Positions 17,108-26,311 of a stretch of 64,000 nt of DNA are shown here, piece after piece. The notes beneath the pieces are model-generated. The model searched no databases, was not told where the DNA came from, and was given only the letters and a program-made list of their open reading frames with translations. Origin of the DNA: UBA6109 sp035366835. Its GTDB lineage: Bacteria > Desulfobacterota > Syntrophia > Syntrophales > UBA6109. Every line of letters begins with the position of its first letter. Position 1 is the first letter of the stretch. Location of the stretch: the NCBI GenBank assembly GCA_035366835.1, contig DAOSIS010000009.1, positions 1-64,000 of the forward strand, read 5' to 3'. A program made the translations under genes and the position numbers.

Positions 17108-17210
17108 GCGCCGACGGCCGAAGGACGTTGCCGTCCTGCGCCACGCGGTGGATCCTGTTTTCATGTCAGAGCGAATTCGAAGACGCGGCAGCGACAAGAG
17201 GGAGGGGACG

Positions 17211-17975
17211 ATGGGGGATATTTCCTACGGACTTCGGGAAAAGGTGGCGGTTGTCACCGGCGGAAGCCGAGGCATCGGCTATGAACTGGCCAGGGAACTC
17301 CTTGCCCAGGGGGCGCGCGTCGCCATCTGCGGCAGGAAAAAGGAGGGGCTCGATGCGGCGGCCGCGTCGCTGGGCGACGGGGATCGTCTGATTGCCGTTG
17401 CCGCCCACATTGCGAGGGAAACGGAAGTGGAAAACCTCTTCGACCAGGCCGTGAAGGCCTTCGGAAGAATCGATATCCTCATCAACAACGTGGGAATGAA
17501 CCTTCTCACCGCATCGATCGCCGAAACCGATCCGGCCCTCTGGAACAAGATCCTCGAATCGAACCTGACGGGCACGTATCTCTGCTCGCGCAAGGCGGCC
17601 CGGCTGATGCGGGGGCAGAAGAGCGGCAAGATCGTGAACATCTCCTCCACGGCCGCCCGGAAGGCATCACCGGGCATGGGCGTCTACGGCATCGCCAAGG
17701 CCGGCATCGAGATGATGACCAGGATTCTGGCCATGGAACTGGCGTCCGCCAACATCCAGGTCAATGCGGTGGCGCCGGGTATGGTGCGGACCGAGTTCAG
17801 CAAACCCTTCTGGTCGAACGACGAACTCTGCAGGATGATCGTCAAGGGCATTCCCGCCGGGAGGATCGCCGAGACCGTGGACGTCGTCCATCCGGTCCTC
17901 TTCTTGTGTTCCGCAGGGGCGGATTACATCACGGGCCAGACGATCCTTGTAGACGGCGGCGCGTCCGTAGCATGA
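17211..17975 (+). CDS. Short-chain dehydrogenase/reductase (SDR)
   Basis: A 254-aa classical SDR, probably NAD(P)-dependent and acting on a hydroxy/keto group (FabG-like). Motifs are the cofactor loop TGGSRGIG (~16-23), NNVG, the catalytic Ser in NISSTAA and Tyr/Lys in YGIAKAG, and a complete C-terminus TGQTILVDGGASVA. The frame starts earlier, but GGGAGGGGACG before ATG 17211 and the canonical N-terminus select this start. No pathway neighbour fixes its substrate. Confidence 0.9.
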   Translation: MGDISYGLREKVAVVTGGSRGIGYELARELLAQGARVAICGRKKEGLDAAAASLGDGDRLIAVAAHIARETEVENLFDQAVKAFGRIDILINNVGMNLLTASIAETDPALWNKILESNLTGTYLCSRKAARLMRGQKSGKIVNISSTAARKASPGMGVYGIAKAGIEMMTRILAMELASANIQVNAVAPGMVRTEFSKPFWSNDELCRMIVKGIPAGRIAETVDVVHPVLFLCSAGADYITGQTILVDGGASVA

Positions 17976-18011
17976 AGGTCCTGCCGGGCACCGGACTAAG
18001 GAGGAAGGACC

Positions 18012-18205
18012 ATAACGCAGGGAGTTGACGGCATCAGCCGGCGGGTCTTTCTCAAGGGTACCGGCGGCGCGGCGCTTCTGGCGACCCTGGGTTCCTGCCG
18101 CGGCGCGGCGACTTTCACACCTCGCGGCTCAAGATCAGGAGCTTCCTCGGACCGGGCGAAGAACCCAAAGCACCGGAAGAAAAGGCGGAAGGGAAAAAGG
18201 AATAA
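18012..18205 (+). pseudogene. Decayed small Tat-signal protein (AUA in place of the start, -1 frameshift)
   Basis: A good ribosome site (AAGGAGGAAGGACC) is followed by ATA where a start codon belongs. That frame reads through a textbook twin-arginine signal, SRRVFLKGTGGAALLATLGSC. After about 18100 it turns into arginine/lysine nonsense, whereas the -1 frame gives a sensible tail (GDFHTSRLKIRSFLGPGEEP, Lys/Glu-rich, stop at 18203). Restoring one frame change in the GC repeat CGCGGCGCGGCGA would yield a ~64-aa exported or lipid-anchored protein. It lies 36 bp after the SDR gene. Two defects make a pseudogene most likely; sequencing error in a GC-rich run is the alternative. Confidence 0.5.
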
Positions 18206-18244
18206 AGGAATAGCTGTCACATCCGGCGCCGGGTCTGCCACGGC

Positions 18245-18868
18245 TTACGGCAGCAGAAGTCCGATCAGGGACAGGATGAGCCACCTGAAGAAGGCGATCA
18301 CCGGATTCAGCCAGCCGAGGTACAGAAGCCCGATGATGATGAAGAATCCGAAAGGTTCCAGACGGGCGAGCATCTCCTGGGCGCGATAAGGGACGAAGCC
18401 CATCAGGATCTTCGATCCGTCGAGCGGCGGGATAGGGATCAGATTGAAGGCGGCCAGGATGATGTTGATATAGGCCATGACTTGGAGAACGGTCCCCGCC
18501 GTACCGTCCGGGTCGGGCCGGAGGACGCGCATCAGGAGGATCGAAAAGAACGCCACGATGAAGTTCGCCGTGATGCCCGCCGCAGACGTGAGAACCAGCC
18601 CGAGCCTCTGGTTCTGCATGTTCGCGATATTCACGGGGACGGGCTTTGCCCAGCCGAAGCCGAAGATGAAGAGCATCAGCGTCCCGATCGGATCCAGATG
18701 GCGCAGAGGATTCAAGGTAAGTCTCCCCATCCATTTGGCCGTCATGTCGCCCATCCGCGAAGCGACCCATCCGTGGGCCAGTTCATGAATGATGATGGAA
18801 TACAGAAGCGGTACGGCCAGGAGCACAAAGGCTGTCGGGTCCCGGAACAGAAGCTGTATCAGCCCCAT
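18245..18868 (-). CDS. Site-2-protease-like M50 zinc metalloprotease
   Basis: A 207-aa integral membrane protein with about five helices. The zinc motif HELAH (His28, Glu29, His32) lies in the first helix and NLIPIPPLDGS supplies the third ligand region, as in intramembrane proteases of the short SpoIVFB/Rip-like group without PDZ or CBS domains. Such enzymes release membrane-tethered regulators; no anti-sigma factor or other substrate is adjacent. The frame extends 15 residues upstream, but GGGGAGG lies about 10 nt before ATG 18868. Confidence 0.85.
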   Translation of the reverse strand: MGLIQLLFRDPTAFVLLAVPLLYSIIIHELAHGWVASRMGDMTAKWMGRLTLNPLRHLDPIGTLMLFIFGFGWAKPVPVNIANMQNQRLGLVLTSAAGITANFIVAFFSILLMRVLRPDPDGTAGTVLQVMAYINIILAAFNLIPIPPLDGSKILMGFVPYRAQEMLARLEPFGFFIIIGLLYLGWLNPVIAFFRWLILSLIGLLLP

Positions 18869-19446
18869 CTGCAATAATCCTCCCCTGTCATCGAACCTTT
18901 CCCACCAGGCCACCCTACCCGGCTACAAAACCATAGCAGAAGTGAAATAAAAAACCGACAATTTGTTGAGAACGGTTGAGCGGATTCTTCCTGAAAGGAC
19001 CGGCGCAGCATCGCCAACGATTGCACAACAAGGCCGTTGCTCAGCCGAAGTAACACCGCCAGCCCGAGCAGTGAACCGGGGCGAAGCGCCAGGGCCCGGG
19101 AGGCTTCTGCGACAGGGGTGAAGCCGCAGTAGTCGGGGCAGCGGACTTCGCCGCGACTCTTGGAGCTTTTACGCTCGCCAGAAGCGGCGGTCCCGGGTGG
19201 CGCAGAAGGCGCTGAAGAAAGAAAAGCGGCAGATCGGTGAGCCAGATGGGGTGCATGCTGTTTGCGTCGCTCCGCTCCCCGGGACGGCGGGAACACCCTG
19301 GGGAGTTTTCGTATTTTCCATCGGAATCCTGGCGGTTCCATGACAGATTTTCCGTGCGCCGGCAAGCAGGATTTCCTCTTGACAGCCGCAAAGGAGGGCG
19401 GCTATAAAAGTCTCCATCAAATGATTGAAGCGGGGTGTGGAATAGC
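18869..19446. other. Intergenic region with no recognisable gene
   Basis: Minus-strand frames crossing it are Arg/Pro/Ser-rich and lack ribosome sites. The only supported signal is the TetR promoter at its right end. Confidence 0.4.
19379..19408 (+). promoter_or_regulatory. Sigma70 promoter of the tetR gene
   Basis: TTGACA (19379-19384) and TATAAA (19403-19408) with an 18-bp spacer. An imperfect palindrome TCAAATGATTGA (19417-19428) overlaps the expected start point and could be the autoregulatory operator. Confidence 0.7.
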
Positions 19447-20094
19447 ATGATGGATACCCCCCTCCAGAAGGCGCGCAAGGCACCGGAATCCATGAAGGCG
19501 CGCATCCTCGCCGCCGCCCGCCGGATCTTCGGCGAATACGGTTTCCACGGAACCACCACACGCATGATCGCCAAGGAGGTGGGGATCGACATCTCCACTC
19601 TTCATTACCACTGGGGCGAGAAGAAGGACCTCTACGCCGCCGTCGTCGTCGACATCAATGAGGATCTGCGGAGGAAGCTGATCGAAGTCGAGAGGCTCAT
19701 CCATGGCCGGCCTCTCGGCGAGAGGCTGTCGCTTTCCATCGACGTCATGACGGACTACCTCTTCGCGCATCCGGAAGTCTCCAATCTGGTCCTGATGCGC
19801 TACCTCAACAAGACGCGCGACGACGTCCTCGTCGACATCCGGATTCCCGAGTTCACCTGCGACATCGCCCGCTCCATGGGCCTTGCGGCCGACAAGAAGA
19901 ACGTCTCCGCCGACGCCAAGATGAAGGTGCTGGCCGTGATGAATTCCATCCACAACTTCATCTCCGGCGAGAGCTTCTTCCGTTCCATCGTCCGGGCGGA
20001 CAGGGAGGCGTACATCGCCCTTGTCAAGGAAACCCTGAATTTCATTCACGTACCCGCGTTCACACAGAACGGATCTTCGCAAAACAAGCGGTAG
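19447..20094 (+). CDS. TetR/AcrR-family transcriptional regulator
   Basis: About 215 aa. The N-terminal helix-turn-helix is clear (ARRIFGEYGFHGTTTRMIAKEVGIDISTLHYHWGEKKDLY, about residues 24-62), followed by an all-helical ligand domain. The family commonly senses acyl-CoAs in lipid-catabolism loci (FadR-like). It lies 84 bp upstream of, and co-directional with, the acyl-CoA gene array, so it is probably its repressor, derepressed by an acyl-CoA. ATG 19447 and ATG 19450 are both possible starts; an upstream GTG at 19435 is less likely. Confidence 0.88.
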   Translation: MMDTPLQKARKAPESMKARILAAARRIFGEYGFHGTTTRMIAKEVGIDISTLHYHWGEKKDLYAAVVVDINEDLRRKLIEVERLIHGRPLGERLSLSIDVMTDYLFAHPEVSNLVLMRYLNKTRDDVLVDIRIPEFTCDIARSMGLAADKKNVSADAKMKVLAVMNSIHNFISGESFFRSIVRADREAYIALVKETLNFIHVPAFTQNGSSQNKR

Positions 20095-20178
20095 GAACCG
20101 CAGCGGGCCGACCGGTCCGCCGGCGGGAATTCCAGAGATCCATTTTTCCCCATTTCTGACGGTCAAGGGAGGAAAGCC

Positions 20179-22293
20179 ATGGCGTTAAACATGGACGCGC
20201 TCGGCAGAAAGATCGGCCCGCTCACGAAGAACTACGACTGGAAGGACGTCGTGCTCTACGCGCTCGGCGTGGGGGCCGGCTTCGAGGAACTGGACTACGT
20301 GTACGAAAAGAACCTGAAGGTCGTCCCCAGCTTCTCCATCGCCGCGATCTTCGACATCCTGGGCGAGATGGCCGCCTCCTCCAACGTCAACCTCGCCGGC
20401 ATCCTGCATGGCGAGCAGGAGCTGATCTTCCACAACCCGATCCCGACGTCGGGGAAACTCATCACGGAGGGGAAGCTGACGCACTACTACGACAAGGGGA
20501 AGAAGGGCGCCCTGGTGGTCGGGGAAAGCGAAACCTTTCACGACAACGGAAAGCGGCTCTTCACGGCCGTCACCACCGTGTTCGCACGCCTGGACGGCGG
20601 ATTCGGCGGGCCGGCCGCGCCGCCCAACGTCGTGGAGTTCCCCGAACGCGGACCCGATTTCCGCGTCCAGGCGAAGCCCTCCCCCGATCAGCCGCTCATC
20701 TACCGCCTCTCGGGCGACATCTTCCAGCTCCACGTCGATCCCGAATTCGCCTCCATGGCCGGATTCGAAAAACCCATCATGCACGGGCTCTGCACCCATG
20801 GCTTCTCCTGCCGGGCCCTGATCAGGAGCCTCTGCCCGGGTCAGCCCGAAAAGGCGCGGCGGATGGCGTGCCGTTTTTCCAAGCCCCTCTACCCGGGCGA
20901 TCCCATCGAGATTCTTATCTGGAAGACGGCCGAGGGCATGGCGGTCTGGCGCGTCGTCAACACGAAGACCGGCGAGCTCGTCATCGACAACGGCGTCTTC
21001 GAGTACGGAGACATTCCCAAAGACGAGATCCGTTTCGACGGCCGCGTCGCGATCATCACCGGCGCGGGCGGCGGGTTGGGGCGCGTCTACGCCCTGGAAC
21101 TCGCCAGGCGCGGCGCGAAAATCGTCGTCAACGACCTCGGCGGGGCGCGCGACGGGTCGGGGGAAGGCTCGACCAGCCCCGCGGACAGGGTCGTTGCCGA
21201 GATCAAGGCCCTAGGCGGCGAGGCGATCGCCAACTACGACACCGTCACGACGCCCGCGGGCGGCGAGAGGATCGTTCAGGCGGCGGTCGCCGCCTTCGGC
21301 AAGGTCGACATCCTCGTCAACAACGCGGGCATCCTCCGGGACAAGAGCTTCCCGAAGATGGAGCCGGACACCTGGAAGGCCGTTCTCGACGTCCACCTGA
21401 ACGGGGCCTACCACGTGACCAAGCCCGCCTTCCAGATCATGCGCGACCAGAACTACGGCCGCATCGTCATGACGACCTCCGCGGCCGGGCTCTACGGCAA
21501 CTTCGGACAGACGAACTACAGTGCGGCGAAGATGGCCCTCGTCGGCTTCATGAACACGCTCAAGATCGAGGGCGCGAAGTACAACGTGAAAGTCAACACG
21601 ATCGCCCCCATCGCGGCCTCCCGTCTCATGGCGGACATCATCCCGCCGGACCTCCTCGAGAAGATGAAGCCGGAGTTCGTGGCGCCGCTGGTCCTGTACC
21701 TGTGCTCCGAGGCCTGCCCCGTCACGGGCGGTATCTACAACACCGGTATGGGCTCCTACAACCGGGCGGCCGTCATGACGGCGCCGGGCGTCATCCTCGG
21801 GGCCGGCAAGACGCCGCCGGCCGTCGAGGACGTCTCCGCCAACTGGGCCAGGATCGCCGGGATGGACGGCGCCAGGGAGTACGACCAGCTCAACGCCGTC
21901 CTCGGGGACATGCTCCAGGCCTTCGAGAAGAAGGGGAATCCGGCCCCTGCGGCGGCCCCTCCGGCAAGCGGCCTGGCGACCGTCGGCGCCATCTTCGCGA
22001 AGATGCCGCAGATCTTCAACGCGGAGAAGGGCAAGGGTGTGGACGTCGTCTTCCAGTTCAATATCTCGGGCGAGGGTGGAGGGGAATGGTACACGGAAAT
22101 CCGCGGCGGGGCCTGCACGGTCACCGCCGGCAAGCATGCCGGCCCCAACTGCACGATCGCCATGGCCGGCCCGGACTTCCTCGACCTGATCAATGGGAAG
22201 CTTCCCGCCATGAAGGCCTATACCTCGGGCAAGCTCAAGATCGGCGGCGATATCATGAAATCCCAGCTCATTGAAAAGCTCTTCAAATTCTGA
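20179..22293 (+). CDS. Multifunctional hydratase-2 / hydroxyacyl-CoA dehydrogenase / SCP2 fusion (MFE-2-like, permuted)
   Basis: A 704-aa three-part protein. Residues 1-280 form a double-hotdog MaoC/2-enoyl-CoA hydratase 2 with the catalytic pair Asp180 and His185 (SGDIFQLHVDPEFA) and KPIMHGLCTHGFS, close to the peroxisomal enzyme. The usual Asn-Pro of GDxNPLH is Phe-Gln. Residues ~285-590 are an SDR (TGAGGGLG 294-301; Ser434, Tyr447, Lys451), expected to oxidise (3R)-hydroxyacyl-CoA. Residues ~600-704 are a sterol-carrier-protein-2 domain that binds acyl-CoA or lipid. Eukaryotic MFE-2 has the order SDR-hydratase-SCP2. It is the first enzyme gene of the array, with a strong Shine-Dalgarno (GGGAGGAAAGCC). 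No signal peptide; cytoplasmic. Confidence 0.92.
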   Translation: MALNMDALGRKIGPLTKNYDWKDVVLYALGVGAGFEELDYVYEKNLKVVPSFSIAAIFDILGEMAASSNVNLAGILHGEQELIFHNPIPTSGKLITEGKLTHYYDKGKKGALVVGESETFHDNGKRLFTAVTTVFARLDGGFGGPAAPPNVVEFPERGPDFRVQAKPSPDQPLIYRLSGDIFQLHVDPEFASMAGFEKPIMHGLCTHGFSCRALIRSLCPGQPEKARRMACRFSKPLYPGDPIEILIWKTAEGMAVWRVVNTKTGELVIDNGVFEYGDIPKDEIRFDGRVAIITGAGGGLGRVYALELARRGAKIVVNDLGGARDGSGEGSTSPADRVVAEIKALGGEAIANYDTVTTPAGGERIVQAAVAAFGKVDILVNNAGILRDKSFPKMEPDTWKAVLDVHLNGAYHVTKPAFQIMRDQNYGRIVMTTSAAGLYGNFGQTNYSAAKMALVGFMNTLKIEGAKYNVKVNTIAPIAASRLMADIIPPDLLEKMKPEFVAPLVLYLCSEACPVTGGIYNTGMGSYNRAAVMTAPGVILGAGKTPPAVEDVSANWARIAGMDGAREYDQLNAVLGDMLQAFEKKGNPAPAAAPPASGLATVGAIFAKMPQIFNAEKGKGVDVVFQFNISGEGGGEWYTEIRGGACTVTAGKHAGPNCTIAMAGPDFLDLINGKLPAMKAYTSGKLKIGGDIMKSQLIEKLFKF

Positions 22294-22304
22294 AGGAGGG
22301 ACGC

Positions 22305-25049
22305 ATGATCGGCATCACTTCCTATGGCGCCTATATCCCCCGGCTGAGGCTCGGCCGCACGGCCGTCTATTCGGCCATGGGCTGGTACGCCCCGGCCACC
22401 GTCATGGTGGCGCAGGGGGAGCGGTCGATGTGCAATTATGACGAGGACACGCTCACCATGGCCGTTGCCGCCGCCCGGGACTGCCTGTCGGGGAAGGACA
22501 AGGCGGCCGTGGACGCGGGCTACCTCTGCTCGACGACGGCACCCTTCGCCGACCGGCAGAACGCGGGCATTCTCGCGACGGCGCTGAACCTCAAGCCGAC
22601 CGCTGCCGCTGCCGACTTCGGGGCGTCGCTCCGGGCAGGAACGACCGGGCTGATCGCGGCGCTCGACGCCGTCAAGGCCCGGAGCCGGAAGAACGTCCTC
22701 GTCGTCGCTTCGGACCGGCGCGAGACCCGGCCGGCATCGTTCTACGAGATGTGGCTGGGGGACGGGGCAGCCTCGGTTCTCGTCGGCGAACAGAACGTCA
22801 TCGCCGAGTTCCTGGGCGCCTTCAGCGTTTCCTACGATTTCCCCGACCACTACCGCGGCGCAGGCAAACGCTTCGACTACACCTGGGAGGAGCGCTGGCT
22901 GCGCGAAGAGGGGTACGCGAAGTTCATCCCCGAGGCGACGGAAGGACTCCTCGAGAAGACCGGCGTCGCCATGAAGGACGTACGCTGGTTCGCCTTCCCA
23001 TGCCTCTTCAAGGCCGAGCACCGCGCGATCGCGCAGAAACTGGGCGTGGCCAAGGAAGCGCTCGTCGACAACATGCACGAGGTCTGCGGCGAAACCGGGG
23101 CGGCCCACCCGCTCGTCATGATGGTTTCGGCCCTGGAGCAGGCCAGGCCGGGCGACCTCGTTCTCGTCTGCGGCTTCGGCCAGGGCGCGGACGCCCTGCT
23201 CTTCCGGGCGACGGACGACATCGCCAAGCTGCCAGGGCGGCGCGGCGTCAAGGGATCGATCGAGAACAAGAAATCGACCGACAATTACATGAAATTTCTG
23301 AAATTCCGCGGCCTCATCGAACCGGAGACCGGCATCCGCGCCGAGGCGCCGACGCAGACGGCGATGACCACCCTGTGGCGGAGCCGCAAGATGCTGACTG
23401 CGCTCGTCGGCGGAAAATGCCGCGAGTGCGGAACGCCCCAGTTCCCGAAGGCGGATATCTGCGTCAACCCGAAGTGCGGAAAACTGCACACCCAGGACGA
23501 TTACGAATTCGCAGACGTGCCGGCCAAGGTCATGACTTTCACGGGCGATCTCCTGGCCGTGTCCGTCGATCCACCCTCCATCTACGGCATGATCTCGTTC
23601 GAGGGCGGCGGCCGCTTCATGGCGGACTTCACGGACTGCGAGCTGGCCGACGTCAAGGTGGGTATGGCCGTGCGGATGTCTTTCCGCAAGCGCCTCGACG
23701 ATCCGGAGCGCGGCTTCTCCGGCTACTTCTGGAAGGCCGTCCCGCAGGCGGGCGCCGTTGCGGCGATGAAGGCGGAGCAGATCCGCTTCGACGGGCGCGT
23801 GGCGATCGTGACGGGCGCCGGCGCCGGTCTCGGCCGCGTCTATGCCCTTGAACTCGCGCGGCGCGGCGCCAAGGTCGTCGTCAACGACCTCGGGGGATCC
23901 CGGGACGGCTCGGGCGCCGGTTCCAGCAGCCCCGCGGACAGGGTCGTCGAAGAGATCAAGGGGCTCGGCGGCGCGGCCGTCGCCAACTACGACAGCGTCG
24001 CCACGGCGGAGGGCGGCGAGAAGATCGTGAAGGCGGCGATCCAGGCCTTTGGAAGAGTCGACATCCTCATCAACAACGCGGGGATCCTCCGCGACAAGAG
24101 CTTCCTCAAGATGGAGCCGGAAAACTGGCAGTCGGTCCTCGGCGTCCACCTCAACGGGGCCTACAACGTGACCCGGCCCGCCTTCCAGGCGATGCGCGAG
24201 CAGGGGTACGGCCGCATCGTCATGACCACCTCCGCCGCGGGCCTCTACGGAAACTTCGGCCAGACCAACTACGGTTCCGCCAAACTGGGGCTCGTGGGCA
24301 TGATGAACACGCTGAAACTCGAAGGGGCCAAGTACGACATCAAGGTGAACACGGTCGCCCCGGTGGCGGCCTCCCGCCTCACCGAGGACGTGATGCCGCC
24401 GGAGATGTTCCAGAAGATGCAGCCGGAGTTCGTTGCGGGACTGGTGCTTTTCTACTGTTCCGAAGCCTGCAGGGAAACGGGCCGGATCGTCAACGCCGCG
24501 GCGGGCTTCTACAGCCGCGCCGCCGTCATGACCGGTGCCGGCGCGGTCGTCGGCGACGGGAAAACGCCACCCTCCGTCGAGGACATCCGCGACAACTGGA
24601 AGAAGATCAACAGCCTGGAAGGGGCGAGGGAGATCGGCGACGCCAACGCGGCGGTCATGTCCTTCATTTCACCGCCTTCGCAGGCCGGGGCGGGAAGTGC
24701 GAAGCCCGCAGCCGGCGGGATGGACGTCAAGGGGATCTTCGCGAAGATGCCGGCGGCCTTCAATGCCGGGGCCGCGGCGGGCAAGGACATCACCTTCCAG
24801 TTCTCGATATCGGGCCCTGGAGGCGGAAACTGGTTCGCCGCCATCAAGGACGGCGCCTGTACCGTGACGGAGGGCAGGGCGGAAAAACCCACGACGACGA
24901 TCAAGATGGCGGACGGGGACTTCCTTGAGCTTATCTCCGGACGTTTCGACGGGATGAAGGCCTACACGTCGGGGAAACTGAAGGTGGAAGGGGACATCAT
25001 CAAGTCCCAGCTCATCGGGCGGCTCTTCGCCTTCGACAAGCTGAAGTAG
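22305..25049 (+). CDS. HMG-CoA-synthase-like / DUF35 / SDR / SCP2 four-domain fusion
   Basis: A 914-aa protein. Residues 1-300 have the thiolase fold of archaeal-type HMG-CoA synthase (MIGITSYGAYIPRLRL; AADFGASLRAGTTG). By eye-alignment to AADYEFACKAGT, the nucleophilic Cys is Leu109, and the His region reads FPCLFKAEH. Residues ~355-480 are a DUF35 OB-fold with a zinc-ribbon (Cys372, Cys375, Cys386, Cys391). Residues ~490-790 are an SDR (TGAGAGLG; SAAGLYGNFGQTNYGSAK), and ~806-914 an SCP2 domain. The SDR-SCP2 half closely resembles that of the preceding gene. It starts 11 bp after that gene behind GAAGGAGGG and is followed by a thiolase, recalling the archaeal thiolase-DUF35-HMGCS complex. 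Confidence 0.88.
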   Translation: MIGITSYGAYIPRLRLGRTAVYSAMGWYAPATVMVAQGERSMCNYDEDTLTMAVAAARDCLSGKDKAAVDAGYLCSTTAPFADRQNAGILATALNLKPTAAAADFGASLRAGTTGLIAALDAVKARSRKNVLVVASDRRETRPASFYEMWLGDGAASVLVGEQNVIAEFLGAFSVSYDFPDHYRGAGKRFDYTWEERWLREEGYAKFIPEATEGLLEKTGVAMKDVRWFAFPCLFKAEHRAIAQKLGVAKEALVDNMHEVCGETGAAHPLVMMVSALEQARPGDLVLVCGFGQGADALLFRATDDIAKLPGRRGVKGSIENKKSTDNYMKFLKFRGLIEPETGIRAEAPTQTAMTTLWRSRKMLTALVGGKCRECGTPQFPKADICVNPKCGKLHTQDDYEFADVPAKVMTFTGDLLAVSVDPPSIYGMISFEGGGRFMADFTDCELADVKVGMAVRMSFRKRLDDPERGFSGYFWKAVPQAGAVAAMKAEQIRFDGRVAIVTGAGAGLGRVYALELARRGAKVVVNDLGGSRDGSGAGSSSPADRVVEEIKGLGGAAVANYDSVATAEGGEKIVKAAIQAFGRVDILINNAGILRDKSFLKMEPENWQSVLGVHLNGAYNVTRPAFQAMREQGYGRIVMTTSAAGLYGNFGQTNYGSAKLGLVGMMNTLKLEGAKYDIKVNTVAPVAASRLTEDVMPPEMFQKMQPEFVAGLVLFYCSEACRETGRIVNAAAGFYSRAAVMTGAGAVVGDGKTPPSVEDIRDNWKKINSLEGAREIGDANAAVMSFISPPSQAGAGSAKPAAGGMDVKGIFAKMPAAFNAGAAAGKDITFQFSISGPGGGNWFAAIKDGACTVTEGRAEKPTTTIKMADGDFLELISGRFDGMKAYTSGKLKVEGDIIKSQLIGRLFAFDKLK

Positions 25050-25086
25050 GGAAACGGCCTCGCAAGGAGATCCGGGAGGTGGATCC

Positions 25087-26295
25087 ATGGCAACGGGAAT
25101 CAAGGACAAGGTCGCGATCCTGGGGATGGGCTGCACCCGCTTCGGGGAGCGCTGGGACAAAGGCGCGGAGGAGTTGATGGTGGAGGCCTTCGAGGAGTGC
25201 CTGGCCGACGCGGGAATCGGGAAGGAAAGGATACAGGCCGCCTGGCTCGGCACCTGCATCGAGGAGATCAACACGGGCAAATCGGCGACGCCGCTGGGGG
25301 TGACGCTGCGGCTTCCCCACATCCCCGTGACGCGTGTGGAGAACTACTGCGCGACGGGAACGGAGGCCTTCCGCGGGGCGGTGTACGCCGTCGCCTCGGG
25401 GGCCTGCGACATCGCGCTCGCCCTCGGCGTGGAGAAGCTCAAGGACACGGGCTACGGCGGCCTTCCCAACGCGGGTTCCGGTTTCGGATCCCTGGTCTGG
25501 CAGTGGTTCCCCAACGCCTCGGCGCCCGGCCTCTTCGCCCAGCTCGCATCGGCCTATGCCGCCAAATACCGTGTCGCCGACGCGGATCTGAAAAAGGCGA
25601 TCGGGCACGTCTCCGTGAAAAGCCATGCCAACGGCGCGCTCAACCCCAAGGCGCATCTGCGCAAGGCCGTCACCATCGACCAGGTCCTGGCAGCGCCCAT
25701 CATCGCGCATCCTCTGGGCCTCTTCGACTGCTGCGGCGTCTCCGACGGCTCGGCCTGCGCCATCGTCACGACACCGGCAATCGCCGAATCGCTCGGCAAG
25801 AAGGACTTCGTGACCGTCAAGGCGATCCAGCTTGCGGTGAGCAGCGGCTACGAGGGCGGCTTCAACGAGTGGGAGGGCGAGCATTTCATAACGACGAGCA
25901 AGTGCAGCACCGAGGCCTACAGGGAGGCCGGCATCGCCAATCCCCGCGAAGAGATCAGCATGATGGAGCTGCACGACTGCTTCTCCATCACCGAGCTTGT
26001 CACGTACGAGGACCTGCACATCTCCGAGCGCGGGAAAGCGTGGAGGGATTCCCTCGACGGCTTCTACGACCGGGACGGCAAGGTCCCGGCGCAGGTGGAC
26101 GGGGGGCTCAAGTGCTTCGGCCATCCCATCGGCGCCTCGGGCCTCAGGATGATCTACGAGATGTACCTGCAGTTCCTGGGCAGGGCGGGGGCGCGACAGC
26201 TGGAGGACCCGCGCTACGGACTGACGCACAATTTGGGCGGGTTCCCGCACCAGAATGTGTGTGCCATTTCGATCCTGGGAAAATACAGGCAATAG
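25087..26295 (+). CDS. Thiolase (SCP-x / archaeal type)
   Basis: A 402-aa thiolase-superfamily enzyme expected to cleave 3-oxoacyl-CoA with CoA, or run in reverse. The acylated Cys88 (ENYCATGTEA), HDCFSITEL and CFGHPIGASG are present. It ends without the second CxG cysteine of bacterial biosynthetic thiolases (NLGGFPHQNVCAISILG), which groups it with SCP2-type and archaeal thiolases. Those partners need a DUF35 OB-fold subunit, which the preceding gene supplies as an internal domain. Start behind GGGAGGTGGATCC. Confidence 0.9.
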   Translation: MATGIKDKVAILGMGCTRFGERWDKGAEELMVEAFEECLADAGIGKERIQAAWLGTCIEEINTGKSATPLGVTLRLPHIPVTRVENYCATGTEAFRGAVYAVASGACDIALALGVEKLKDTGYGGLPNAGSGFGSLVWQWFPNASAPGLFAQLASAYAAKYRVADADLKKAIGHVSVKSHANGALNPKAHLRKAVTIDQVLAAPIIAHPLGLFDCCGVSDGSACAIVTTPAIAESLGKKDFVTVKAIQLAVSSGYEGGFNEWEGEHFITTSKCSTEAYREAGIANPREEISMMELHDCFSITELVTYEDLHISERGKAWRDSLDGFYDRDGKVPAQVDGGLKCFGHPIGASGLRMIYEMYLQFLGRAGARQLEDPRYGLTHNLGGFPHQNVCAISILGKYRQ

Positions 26296-26311
26296 CGAGC
26301 AGGCGGACGCC

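Noticed and set aside
18869..19600. Long minus-strand frames opposite the tetR region
   Set aside because: Arg/Pro/Ser-rich antisense translation of GC-rich DNA, overlapping a well-supported TetR gene.
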